Below, one piece after another: positions 23,414 to 34,341 of a DNA stretch of 64,000 nucleotides. The translations under genes were made by a program, and so were the position numbers. Location of the stretch: the NCBI GenBank assembly GCA_026120035.1, contig JALRME010000037.1:186001-250000 (forward strand). The letters run 5' to 3'. The notes beneath the pieces are model-generated. The model was not told the DNA's origin. It worked only from the letters and a program-made list of their open reading frames with translations, and made no database searches. This DNA comes from Coleophoma eucalyptorum. Its lineage: Eukaryota > Ascomycota > Leotiomycetes > Helotiales > Dermateaceae. Numbering within the stretch: position 1 is the stretch's first letter; every line of letters begins with the position of its first letter.

Positions 23414-25514
23414 ATGTCTGAAATTGCAATGGCCGATATTTGCAATTACGATGACAGCGGACCTCACATGAAGAGAAAGCTCAGCAAGTTCAATATGATT
23501 GCTATGACATTTGCGATCTTGAAGTAAGATGCACTCTCGTATGTCTTTTACTTTGAGACCTTCATACTGAAAATCGCCTAGTACTTGGATAGCACTTGCA
23601 GGAATCCTAGGAATTGTACTCCCATCTGGAGGACCGGCGGCATTAGTCTACGGCTTTATTTTCTGTGTCCTGTGCAACCTGTGTCTCACAGCAAGCCTTG
23701 GCGAGCTTGCCTCTATTTGGCCAACTGCGGGTGGTCAATACCACTTCTCTTATATGTTAGCGACGGAAAGATATAAAAATATTTCATCTTTCATTGTGGG
23801 TTGGATGAGTATTGCTGGCTGGCTTACTTTGGTTACAACTGCTGGATACTTTAGCGGTCAGTCAAACTCCAGTCCTTGCTTAAACTGACTACTAATTTAC
23901 TACCTCATAGCATTTTTCATTAACGCAGCTATTATCATAGCAACTGGTGCATCATATAAAGCCGAAACCTGGACGACATACCTCATATTTGTGGCGGTTA
24001 TAGTGTTTGTCACCCTCGCCAACCTATACGGAAGCAGGATCCTCGACCAATGGAACAACTATGCTCGTATGATATAATATCTCCATAACCAGAGAACCAC
24101 TGAATGCTGACTGGGCCACAGTCATATGGTCATTACTTGGATTTATTGTTCTCAGCATAGTCCTACTAGCAACGTCGAAAAAGAACAGCGCTCAGTATGT
24201 CTTTACTGACTTCAGCAATACAACTGGATGGAATAATGGCGTTGCTTGGATAATGGGAATGCTGCAATCTGCTCTCTCATTGATAGGCTCCGATGCCGCT
24301 ACACATATGAGTGAAGAGATGCCGAATCCAGCTAAGGATACTCCACGGGCCATGGTATACTCCATCATTGTTGGTGGCGTTACGTACGTTCATATTTACG
24401 CTATCACGAGGTCAAGCTGTCATGGAAACTAACATTCAGAATAGAGGTTTTGCATTCATTCTAATTATGCTGTTTTGCTTGCAAGATATGGACGAGATAC
24501 TTGCTACCGCGACAGGAATGCCCATTACCGAATTGATATATAGATCTACCGGCAGTCATGCTGCAGCAACTATTATTACAGCAATGCTTGCCATATGTTT
24601 CATCAACGGAACAAACGGCGCTGTAACAACCACAAGCCGACTCATTTACGCAATGGCTCGAGATGATGGAACCCCATTCTCGAATTAGTAAGCCTACGTC
24701 TTGAATATTTAAACAACTGTTAACATAGACATAGTTTCTCCAAATTGAATGCAAATAGCATCCCAGCCCGAACCGTTTTGGTCTGCTGTGTGTTCAACCT
24801 CTGCTTCGGACTTATCTATCTTGGTTTGTTATGACACGAAATGAAATCTGAAGGGGCTTTCGCTAATATACTGGCTGCAGGACCGTCGATAGCCTTTAAT
24901 GCTTTTATCGCGAGCACAACAATCTTTTTGAATATCTCATATGCCATACCTATACTTATACTCTTAGTAAGAGGTCGGAAGATCTTGAGCTCCCAAACAG
25001 TTCACTATAGTTTAGGTCATATGGGTGTCGTCTGGAACTCAATTGCCGTAATTTTCGTTGGTTTCACATCGATTGTAAGCAAAAAGGTCCAAGAGAATAC
25101 TTTGTTATATTCCACTAATAAATATATAGTTTTTCTGTTTTCCGGCATCACCTATTGTGACGAGTTCCGACATGAGTAAGTCTCATTCAGAATTTTGGAG
25201 AGATTGGTCATCTAATATACCGTGTCAGATTATGTCACAGCTGTCATAGGGATTTTCTTAGTTCTCATGGCTTTTACCTGGGTACTTCAAAGACATCAAT
25301 ATCATGGACCGGTACCTTCACTTACTTTTGCAGCTATGAACATTCTAGAAAGCTGACGATTTGATAACAGGATATCTCAATGCTCTTGGGGGTTTCAATC
25401 GAGAGCTCGGGTTCGCATGTGCTTGAAGTGCCAGTCACAACCAATAACGAGAAGAAGTGCAGTATAGTAGGAAGTGTTTCAAAGCCAGGGGTCGCATTAA
25501 GAACATTCTTTTAA
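23414..25514 (+). CDS. APC-superfamily amino-acid/amine permease (GABA-permease-like)
   Basis: Twelve-TM plasma-membrane importer. Ten exons assemble to 533 aa: 23414-23523, 23582-23856, 23911-24066, 24122-24383, 24445-24687, 24735-24823, 24881-25074, 25130-25175, 25229-25311 and 25371-25514. Landmarks are KLSKFNMIAMTFAIL at the start, the TM1-2 stretch LPSGGPAALVYGFI, LGELASIWPTAGGQYHF, the conserved SDAATHMSEEMPNPAKDTP and RLIYAMARDDGTPFS. These are typical of fungal choline/GABA/amine permeases. Divergent placement next to an amine oxidase suggests it imports that enzyme's amine. The last exon is the least certain part of the model. Confidence 0.88.
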
Positions 25515-25865
25515 GTCGTGCTGTATTTGGAATATATGTATTGAAATAGGTACGGAGTAAAGCACGGCCCTCTAGATTACTTCTCGTGCCAGTATATGAA
25601 ATTGATATTAACGACAAATCCCACGCCATAACATTGCGTTGGAATCGCACTTTATCTTCTTTGGTTGTATCCATAGCCCTCCTGCCAATGAATTAATGCC
25701 TCCTGTGCCTACACTGTCTCCAGGAAATCACATGACATCTCCTTCTACGGTTGGAGATTAGTAATGCCGCGCACTAGAACAACCGAGAGCACACTGGGAC
25801 ATCGCCATAGACATCGAGTTGTACAGAATGGAGGCTTCTGTACCGACACCAGAGTCATTTTAGTT
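25515..25865. other. Intergenic region
   Basis: 351 nt between the permease 3' end and the second regulator, presumably containing that regulator's promoter. I do not see either of the neighbouring promoter motifs here and note nothing else. Confidence 0.5.
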
Positions 25866-27877
25866 ATGCTTCACCAATCCCAATTCAAAAGGAGTCGTAT
25901 ATCACAAGCATGTAATCCTTGCCGGGATAGAAAGGTTAAGGTATGTTAGCCAACGAATGTCACGCGCCGCGGAGGTATGGATGGAGGAGAACTTGACTGA
26001 TTCGAGGACTACGACCAGTGTGACGGCAGGAATCCCGATTGCGGACGGTGTTCTGCGGATAGTATCAAATGCTTTTATACGCGTTCAAAACGCAATAAGA
26101 GGTAGAGAAGCTCTTATCCTTTGGACTCAGCCAATCCCGTAGTGTAGAACGGTGCTCACTAGGCTGTTGGACAGAGCTCGTATTGTAGGCTCTGCTGCCG
26201 CGGACAGCGCATCATTCGTCGACCCCCAGTCCAGCTTGCGCATCCCAACCCCAGACAGCCCCAGGTCACCGCACCATAGACCACTTAATGACACCCAAGA
26301 ATTTACAATTCCGCTTCAACTATCTAGTCGATTATTTCAGGCTTACTTCAGATGCATACACCCAATCTGGCCATTACTGTATAAACCTCTTTACAACATC
26401 TATGAGCATGCAGAGCTGCTGGAAATCCTTCCTAAGCCGTTGATATACGCGATTCTATCAATCGCAGTCTTACTCCAGGAGTGTGCCGATTGCAATCATG
26501 GCGGATTGTCGAGCCATGAGCAATCCCAACGCTTCTTCACCCAAGCAGTAGACGGCTTACAATCGCTTGGTGGAATTCATAGACTCTCATTCCTTCCAAG
26601 CAGGCCATCCCTACTGCATTGCCAAGTCCTGACACTTCTGGCTCTTCAACAGCACAGTATGGCGGCATTTTCTCAAGCGGGAACTCTTTGTGCCATTGCC
26701 TCATCCATGGCCATTGAGCAACGACTCCATATTAAATCGGATACGGATACATACGTAGATAGTCAGATTAAGTCTCGTTTGTGGTGGATGATCTATGTGC
26801 TGGAGAAAATGCTATCCTGCGAGATGAGCCGACCTGCATTGTTGAGAGCTGAGGAATCTGACGTCCCTTTCCCCTCCGTAGAAGAATCCGATGAGTATGA
26901 GCTTTTTACTGCTGGCTCACAATCCGAGACTGTCATTGAGCAGACTGGGATGCAGCCGCTTAAGCTCAGGACCATCTCAGCATTTCACACGTCGATTCGT
27001 ATTACTATGATTATGGAACGTGTGTCAAGGCAGATTTATGGTGCAGAAGCTCGTCAACAACTGAGAAATAATCTTGCAGCTGCGAATGAGACTAGAATTC
27101 GTTTATGGGCCGAATTAAAAGACTGGGAACGACAAATCGAGGCATCGCCGCTAAAATTGGATAGATCAGAGAAACAATCCTCAATCCCAGTTGTTATAAC
27201 AAATTATATAGTAAGTGAAATTATGACATGTGTATAGTTTCGACTCTCAAGATCTTGACACGTTATAGTACATGTGGTCGACCACCATCTTGGTACATCG
27301 ACCCTTTATTGAGCAGTGGCAACAGCAAAACCAGGAAAGCGATTGCTCATCCTCTCAAGATAGCCCAGATTACATCTGTCGATCTGCTGCAGAAGACATT
27401 TGTTTAACAATTGAACTATATAGCAATTTTCTCCCGAGATTGCCTTGTGATTTGATTTTTCCTATCTTTATGGCTGCCAACGTTCTCATGAACTACTGGC
27501 GTGAGACAGGAAGTAAGGACATCCACTTACGCAAGAGGTTAGATCAGTGCAGTAAATGGCTCAATTCACTTGGAAAGAGTTGGAAGAGCGCAGAAGCTCG
27601 CCAGAAAGTGGTATCAGAATGTAAGATCCTTTTATATCTTTTCACCCGCCCAGCTAATGGTCACTTTGTAGATTTAAATCAGACCACCCAGTCTTCGGAG
27701 GATGTGTCGCGTGAGACTACACCAACCTTATTACGCTCTGAGGAACAGATAGAAAATCTATTGAATGAAACAGTCGACTTCACAATACTGTCAACGCCAG
27801 ACAACTTTGATTTGGATTATTTGGAATGGATCACATCACTAGAAATTCAGGGATTTCTTGACGAGCCACTTACTTAG
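25866..27877 (+). CDS. Zn(II)2Cys6 transcription factor
   Basis: Exons are 25866-25940, 26019-26101, 26148-27210 and 27269-27877; 609 aa. The zinc cluster bridges intron 1: CNPCRDRKVK, then CDGRNPDCGRC and CFYTRSKRNK, fitting C-x2-C-x6-C-x6-C-x2-C-x6-C. The fungal-specific TF domain follows: FRCIHPIWPLLYKPLY, then SMAIEQRLHIKS and SRLWWMIYVLEKMLSCEMSRP. Introns inside the DNA-binding domain are common in this family. It lies directly downstream of the permease on the same strand and is the likely regulator of the amine oxidase/permease pair. Confidence 0.92.
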
Positions 27878-28250
27878 GATGGCTTTTAACTTTGTAATCT
27901 ATAAGATTAAATTTATCCATCAATATAATTTTCATGTCAGTGCCTTCTTACTTACTATCCAGATGTGCCACTCTTAAAAAAGGAGTTCAAATATTGTGCT
28001 TTCATACAAATTCTCAAATTCTGTCCAGTACTGAAAGAAACTACGGCAGTTCCGCAGCCGATGTCTTGGAAGTCGTGAGGTTATGTTTCTGTGCCGACGA
28101 TACCTCAGTAGCAGCCACTTCATTTAAGCCAAAATTACCAGCCATCTCCCCAGGCATCTCATTCCGTTCTGTATTTTGTGGGTTTCCATATTTCTCAGCA
28201 AGGGTCTCATCGTAAGTGTCTCCTGACGTAATAGCTTGACTCTTCTGTCT
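27878..28250 (-). pseudogene. Open tail downstream of in-frame TGA (possible lost or readthrough cytoplasmic tail)
   Basis: Directly after the TGA at 28253-28251 the minus-strand frame of the upstream surface-protein gene stays open to a TAG at 28043-28041. It encodes about 69 residues, hydrophilic and beginning RQKSQAITSGDTYDE. That is exactly what a cytoplasmic tail after a TM segment looks like. The open frame is therefore either a tail cut off by a CGA-to-TGA change or a tail reached by splicing or readthrough. The remainder of this interval (27878-28040) is AT-rich 3' sequence. Confidence 0.4.
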
Positions 28251-29367
28251 TCAAAATCCAAAGAACCAAATTGCTAGAGCGGCTAGAGCTAGACCTAATA
28301 CACCTCCAAAAACCCCACCGGCAATGGCGGCTATGTTAGATGTCGAATTGTGACTTGAGGCGGAAGGCTGACTTGTTGATAATGTCGAGGATGTCGACAT
28401 TGATACTTCTGTAATTACCAAAATATCATTAGCCACAATAAATTAAAGCATTTTGCAAGTCCAAGGTCATAATGACATATATTTAACACTATAATACCCC
28501 AGCTAATATACTACTACCGCCTAAGCCAACTTTTCACTGGAAATTCACATTTCAAGATATTTCATCCAACAAACACACTGTAAATGGAATATAACCAAGC
28601 AGGAATTGAATTTTACATCCCAAATACAACAGCAAATAGTCCCATAAACATACCAGTCATCGATATAGTACCAGAGGCTGGTGAGCTATTGGCTGTAGAA
28701 GATGCCTTGGCGGTGGAGCTAGTCGCGGTTTGCGTTGTAGTACTCGAAGAAGATGTAACGGTGGAGGTGGCAGCACCAGCTTGATACTAATATCTCAAGT
28801 ATTAATAATCAAGTATAGATATACTGCTAATGGCAAACTTACCACAGTCGCCAGCAATGATGAAGCCGGCGCAACACTCTCCTCTACACATAATCCTGCT
28901 TGTCCAGTGGTTAATGTATCGGGGAGAATTCCAATCTGCCCAGAAGAACAACAGAAGAAGTATTGGTTCCCTTTGTAAAGAGTCCAGCTGGAATCTGCGC
29001 AAACGGGGAGGGTGACTGCAGTTGTTGAACAATCATTTTCTAGAAGCAAAAGGAATTTGATTTTAGCCATCTACGATCAAGACGAGGCGATTCTGACACT
29101 TGAGGTAAAAGCTCGTTACTTACTGTCTGGACAGCATACTGCGGCTCCGCCCAACCCATCTATAGAGCAGATGGTGCTTGTTGGGCAGCAACTGCCCGCG
29201 AACGGGCACACGGTGGTATTGCTAGGGCAGGTGGTTGCTTCGATGGGCCATCCACCATAGAACGAAGCCCGAGTATCCAGGTGTTGTGCCACCCTTTTCG
29301 CAGGAATCATTTCCGAAGTAGACGTGCCGACAAAGGCCAACCAGGAAAAGATGTTGACGAGCTTCAT
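28251..29367 (-). CDS. Secreted Cys-rich, Ser/Thr-rich surface protein with C-terminal TM
   Basis: Exons are 29367-29124, 29039-28843, 28786-28654 and 28408-28251; 243 aa. The signal peptide is MKLVNIFSWLAFVGTSTS. The ectodomain has about ten Cys, including CPSNTTVCPFAGSCCPTSTI and FFCCSSGQIG. A Ser/Thr/Ala-rich mucin-like stretch follows, then the TM AAIAGGVFGGVLGLALAALA and a stop after WFFGF. If the last intron (245 nt) is retained, the frame instead ends in a hydrophobic GPI-signal-like MFMGLFAVVFGM at 28613, so a GPI-anchored isoform is possible. The in-frame TGA is followed by a further open tail (27878-28250). Probably a cell-surface or wall-sensing protein; no precise family is recognised. 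Confidence 0.72.
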
Positions 29368-30761
29368 AGTGTCAGATGTAGGAAATGTACTCGGAATCCC
29401 CAATTATAGATGAAGGGAAAGCTGAGGTTATATTTTTGGGGAATTCGATGGATGCAAAGTTGGTCGTAGTTGGAAGTGCAAGCTGAAGTATGATGAGCAA
29501 CTGGGGGATGTGAAGGATTTAAGCTTGTTTATATAGTAAATAAATACCAGTAGGTGTTCGTGTTGAAAGTAGGCATGCCGCTTTCCATGAGCTGGCATGA
29601 CGCTTTCAGGAACAGCCATTAGCTGCGCTTTCACTGAAATCTAGCATATTGAATTGAAAGCATTCTTGGCGTTTTAATGCTTTACTCAAAACAAATAAGC
29701 TGAATCACATGTGGTCAGCAGCCACCACCCCATGGAGGGATGCATCGAAAACTCTCAGGAAGGCGTTCATAAGATTATAGCATAAGAACTATCTTGGGTC
29801 TGGTGTAGGTTTGATATCTCGCTCCTTTATGCCAAGGTAGGTTAGAACTGCCCCGACGGCTCAACTTCATCACCTCAACCTGACTGGCGGCAACTTTCTA
29901 GAGATGCTACTTACTATAAAATAACGGGGTATTAGAATTAATCTTCTGGGGATTTGGATTTCTTGAAACTCGAATCTATGTAAAACTTTAATGTTTTATC
30001 TATCGACCCTTTAGGAATAAATGCTCTTACAAAAGGAGAATCATTTGTCGGAAGTATCAGTGCAACTCATTATCCTTACCCTATTGTATGAGAGTATTGT
30101 TCAGGAGGGAGCCCCGCCCTATATTAGTGGTGAAAGGCGGGGGCGGAGCATATCATAGAGTTTGTGGGGGCTGGGCTGGTCTGGTCCAACCCCTACGCCA
30201 AATCGCGGCTGAACAAGGCATTATCTCGTCCTTTTGGTCATCTGTCGCCCGTGGCTAGCACTCCTAGCATGGGGTTATATTGCTTGCGTTAACAAAATAA
30301 CATACTTCTTTTAATCGCTGCCTATCCCTAATTCTGGTGATACTGCTGAATTTTAAGGGTTTATGTAACAGTGCGAAGGGCCCCTTTGTAAACCCATCTC
30401 CTCAGCAGTCCTTACTTTCACTCCTATATAGTTAATGACACAGTTGATTTAGTATCTATTGACTCTACTTATCTTTATATAGAGTTTAAGTCTCATATTT
30501 TCGGAAATGTAGCCCAGTCCAATCAACTGGTGCAACTTGCGCAACCGTGAGAGACGGTCAGAGATGGCAGTGTTAGCAACTTCTAATGGCCGAAAAATCC
30601 CACAGAAACAGCTGCTTCAAATTAGAAAATCAAAACAACAGGCAAAATAGAGCCAATCCTGCCTTGTTTGAAAACAGAATTCGTATATTAATCCTCAATA
30701 CAAATCCTCCTTGCTGCTGCAAGCAAGTAGAAAATTACACAGACTATGATAGCCAAAACTT
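29368..30761. other. Gene-poor intergenic region with GC-rich hairpin
   Basis: 1.4 kb between two minus-strand genes. The 29368-29700 part is the surface-protein promoter. At 30111-30145 a GC-rich island (GCCCCGCC... GGCGGGGGC, 18-nt spacer) can fold into a hairpin, which stands out against the AT-rich surroundings. I see no gene. Confidence 0.5.
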
Positions 30762-32736
30762 CTAAATAATAGTCACAGTTTGCACTGGCCATTTGGTACC
30801 TGGCTCGCTGTCTAACATCAAAGCTCTGCCCACACGTTGGTATACCGTACTGCCTTCATGCATACTCGTAAGAATTAAACCCACGATCACATCACGTGGA
30901 GCATATGTTGATTCTAAATTCCATCTGGCAACCTGGAGATAGAGAAGAGATTTGTGTTCCTGAACATAATCTCCCGAACATGGCTGCTGTCCTACACGGT
31001 CTAGCATTAACTCTTCAACTTTCGTACCGAACTCAGTACCGGCCACGCCCCAGACATGGAAATCTACCTCGGTCGATTCAGTGCGCTCATCTAAGAATGA
31101 GGATGGGACACGACAAGAGCAGACGTTATGAGACTGTCCTTTGATTATCAAGTTTCCGGCTTTGAGGAGCCCCAAGGGGTCTTCGGTAGGAGAAGTTGAC
31201 ACATCAACTCCAAGAATGTTTGCGAGGGGCATTATTCGAGAAGGGATGTGGCTGTATATCTTCTTTCCGGATTGGCTCATGCATTTGCTAAAGTCAATGC
31301 TGGCCCAACTCCACGAGGGCGCTACATATTCAATCTGCTTTCGCGCTCCTGTCGTAGCGGGGAACCAGAGGATACCAACATGTATATCGTGATACCAGAT
31401 GCCAGCTTTATAGGAACTATTCGGCCAATATCTGTATAGTTCTTTGGCAATTCCACCTATAGCCACTAGTCTGTCTTGCTGAAAACTAATATCACGAGCG
31501 ACGTATTGATCGACAATATCTAGATACCAGTATTCGAGTACGTTTCTTTCTGTTTCTGAGTTAATTGGCTTTAGCTGACTAGGTGTACTCAGTGATAGCT
31601 CATTGCCGAGTTTTACAAGTTCATCGTAGGCTCTTGGCTTCTCTGACCATAGGCGCCAGTTTTCAGATGGGAACCGCTCTCTTCGGCTCCCATTCGGGCA
31701 ACGCCATAACACCTCCTCTTCAGTGAATCGTAACACCCTAGGTGATAAGACATCTTCTTGTAAGGTCCAAGCACGATCACTTAGAGGTCCTCGCTTCGGC
31801 TCAATGAGTCCCGCTTCCTCTAAATATATGACCCCTTGAATAGCATGGTTAGAACTATGGCAGTTTGTCTTTACGGTTCGAGTCCTCTTCTTGTTCCGGT
31901 GAGTCATGCTCCTGATGATGCCTGCAGAACTGCTTGGAGATGCTTCGGCAGCAATGGTTATAGTTGCGTTTCTATACACATGGTTCATATTCGAGGACTC
32001 AACCAGCCATTCGGATAACGAGTCTTGTACAACGCACAGGGCATCAATCCACAGATACTGCAATCCAAGACCTCGTGTAATCAGAACTGCATCATTGAAA
32101 GTAGGTGGGAGATTTGCTAACGGAAGCTCCTCGCAATGTTCCTTCAGATTTTTGGCATTCGTTTTCAAAGGCAAACTGTCACCCCAGCAATGGCTAAGTG
32201 CAACCCATCGCCCACGAATGTCTTTGGAGAAGACCAAACGAGGCGCAGTAGCTTCGGATCCCACATCAATAACTCTTGTAGGAAGTAGAAAATCTTTTCG
32301 AGCTGGACAGGTGGTGTGGGTGTCACAACACGACTCAAACCAGGATTTCATCATTTTGAAGGAGGAGTCGGACAAAATATTTTCGTGAAGACATCGAGAA
32401 GCGAGAATCGAAGCCATATCACTGTCTACTTGGAGTCAGATGTGTAAAGCCAGAATATTTCTACCAACCTTCAGAAGCATGGATGCCCAAGTGCACTCGA
32501 GATGGTCTTGAGTAATCACCGCGCCAAACCACGAATGCTCTTGTCTCAATTCGACAAGACAGTCGCTGGTGGTCGGCCGGGTCTTTTCTTCCTCCAGATG
32601 CATCTCGAACCAATTTACAGATCTCGCAGCCATGATCAGCAGAAGCGAAAAGGTCTGACCAACTTGCGTGATGCAGAACACCTTGCCTGCTCAGGAGCTG
32701 ATCAAAATCAAAATCTCGACAAAACATGCAAAGCAT
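30762..32736 (-). CDS. HET-domain (heterokaryon incompatibility-type) protein
   Basis: Two exons, 32736-32469 and 32425-30762, give 643 aa; an alternative splice (32465/32421) also keeps the frame. The N-terminus MLCMFCRDFDFDQLL and CEICKLVRD are typical of HET proteins. The HET domain runs from about residue 140: WVALSHCWG, YLWIDALCVVQDS, MNHVYRNATITIAA, then RAWTLQEDVLSPRVLRF and EEVLWRCP. Such proteins act in non-self recognition and programmed cell death of fungal cells. The protein lacks visible NACHT or WD repeats. It lies in a repeat-like, gene-poor stretch, as HET genes often do. Confidence 0.93.
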
Positions 32737-34341
32737 CGTGATGGACCCGATTCAGCCTGCGGGCTCCCATGGGTGAATTACTCTACTCCAGTAGAACAAA
32801 ATGTGCAATTAGATGTAGGTGCCATTTTGCAGTATACAGAATACGCTTCACCGTGGGTTTCCCATACTGCCTCTTCCCCAATCGCTCGAATGATAGCCAA
32901 TGATACGATGTCTTTAACCCTTAGCTTCTTTTCAAGGCAGCGATTTCTCAAACACAAAATTTTAATAGACGCATTCTTGCCCTCTAGGAGTTATTCTGAC
33001 AACGAGGGGATAATTTATATTATGCCACATGGCCTTTCAATATTTGTTCTATTAGGAAAGTACCTCCATTAGCAAACCAAGAGGTATTCAAACAAACTTA
33101 AGAAGCACAAACCTGCCATAGAATTACAAAAGGTCACATGTCGTTGAGTCACCTGACGCAGTCGCGAAGACGGTCGGAGGGGTAAGGTAGTATTTGTAAA
33201 TAGCCTCACAGGAACTGGCATCTCTTTGCGCTCTTTCTGTCCTATTCTTAGATACTTTTTAATACTAGTTGATTATCTATGTAACTCAATTGGTCTCTGT
33301 GACAAGATGGATCCCATTCCACCATCTGCCACAACTAAGCATACTCCATCTTTCGCTAAAGAATTAATTAACCGCACAAAGATATCCACCTGGCATCGTC
33401 TTTCGATTGGAGTGGGAATCTCTTTGTACATTGCATTCTGGCTGTGGTGGGATGACTGAGACTTAGATATGGCCCGACACTGCTTCACCATATTCCACAT
33501 AATACAATGGCACAATTGACAAACTGGTAAGGCGAAGCGAGGAAGTTTACAGGGTGTATGACTACAGTATTACCACCTCCAGACCCAGACCTCCCCATAT
33601 TTATGGGTCTGGCAGGGGAAGTCCACGAACGACGCGGTTGTTGTCTACAGACAGAACCCCTGGGAACAATGCTGCACTAAGTGCGCAGACGAATCCATAG
33701 GGCTGCAATAACCACTCGAGGCTGCCTCTAAACCCGAATACTAGTTGATAGAAGTAGAGAGAATATAAACAGCTACCGGACGTTTAAGTTCCAGCTTAAT
33801 AGAATTTAGTATCTTGAGACGGAGCATTCCCTGGTCGGAAGATGTGCTTAGTAACCTGCTTATGACGTGGCTAGCTAGGGCGGCACGGACGAGTGGTTGC
33901 GCGCGTTGGTAAGAGCGGCAGCTACCCCTACTAATTTAGTTTAACAAAAGCACCAAGGTTTGATGTTCGTCGGCCAGACGGGAAGAGAAGATTGGTTTTC
34001 TTCAGATCTGAGCAGGCGCCGCTTTAAATTGATACAGGGCTAGATTACCCAACACCCTGCAGCTATTTCAGCCCATGGGAGGGGCAATGCTGCGCCTGGA
34101 TGATGCCTTTGTGAGGTTCTAAGGAAAGGTACAAGACTCGAATCACCGACTGAGATAACAGTTACCATCGCCCTATAGAACTTGGTTTTGTGTGTCGAGA
34201 TGTATCGCTGATATCTGTAGTCACCCAATAACTACATCCTTTAGCACGATTCTCTGGCTCTGCAAGCCAGCAGCACGGCAAGGCTGTGTACTTTCGTCTA
34301 TATAAGCGCCTCTCCATCAGTGGAAAGAATATAAATCTTCC
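32737..34341. other. Gene-poor intergenic region
   Basis: 1.6 kb between the HET gene start and the glycosyltransferase start, so it contains both promoters (divergent arrangement). It includes a 50-codon ORF with a TM segment (33307-33459) and a short inverted repeat, CCAGACCC at 33579-33586 with GGGTCTGG at 33605-33612. No other feature is evident. Confidence 0.5.
33307..33459 (+). CDS. Small ORF, 50 aa, predicted single TM
   Basis: An ATG-initiated 50-aa frame. The first 27 residues are polar (MDPIPPSATTKHTPSFAKEL...) and the end is a hydrophobic segment, LSIGVGISLYIAFWLWWDD, long enough to span a membrane. This resembles small tail-anchored proteins, but I recognise no homologue. It may be a genuine microprotein or chance. 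Confidence 0.25.
   Translation: MDPIPPSATTKHTPSFAKELINRTKISTWHRLSIGVGISLYIAFWLWWDD

Noticed and set aside
24311..24688. Separate small gene on the plus strand
   Set aside because: It is internal exons of the APC permease once introns are placed.
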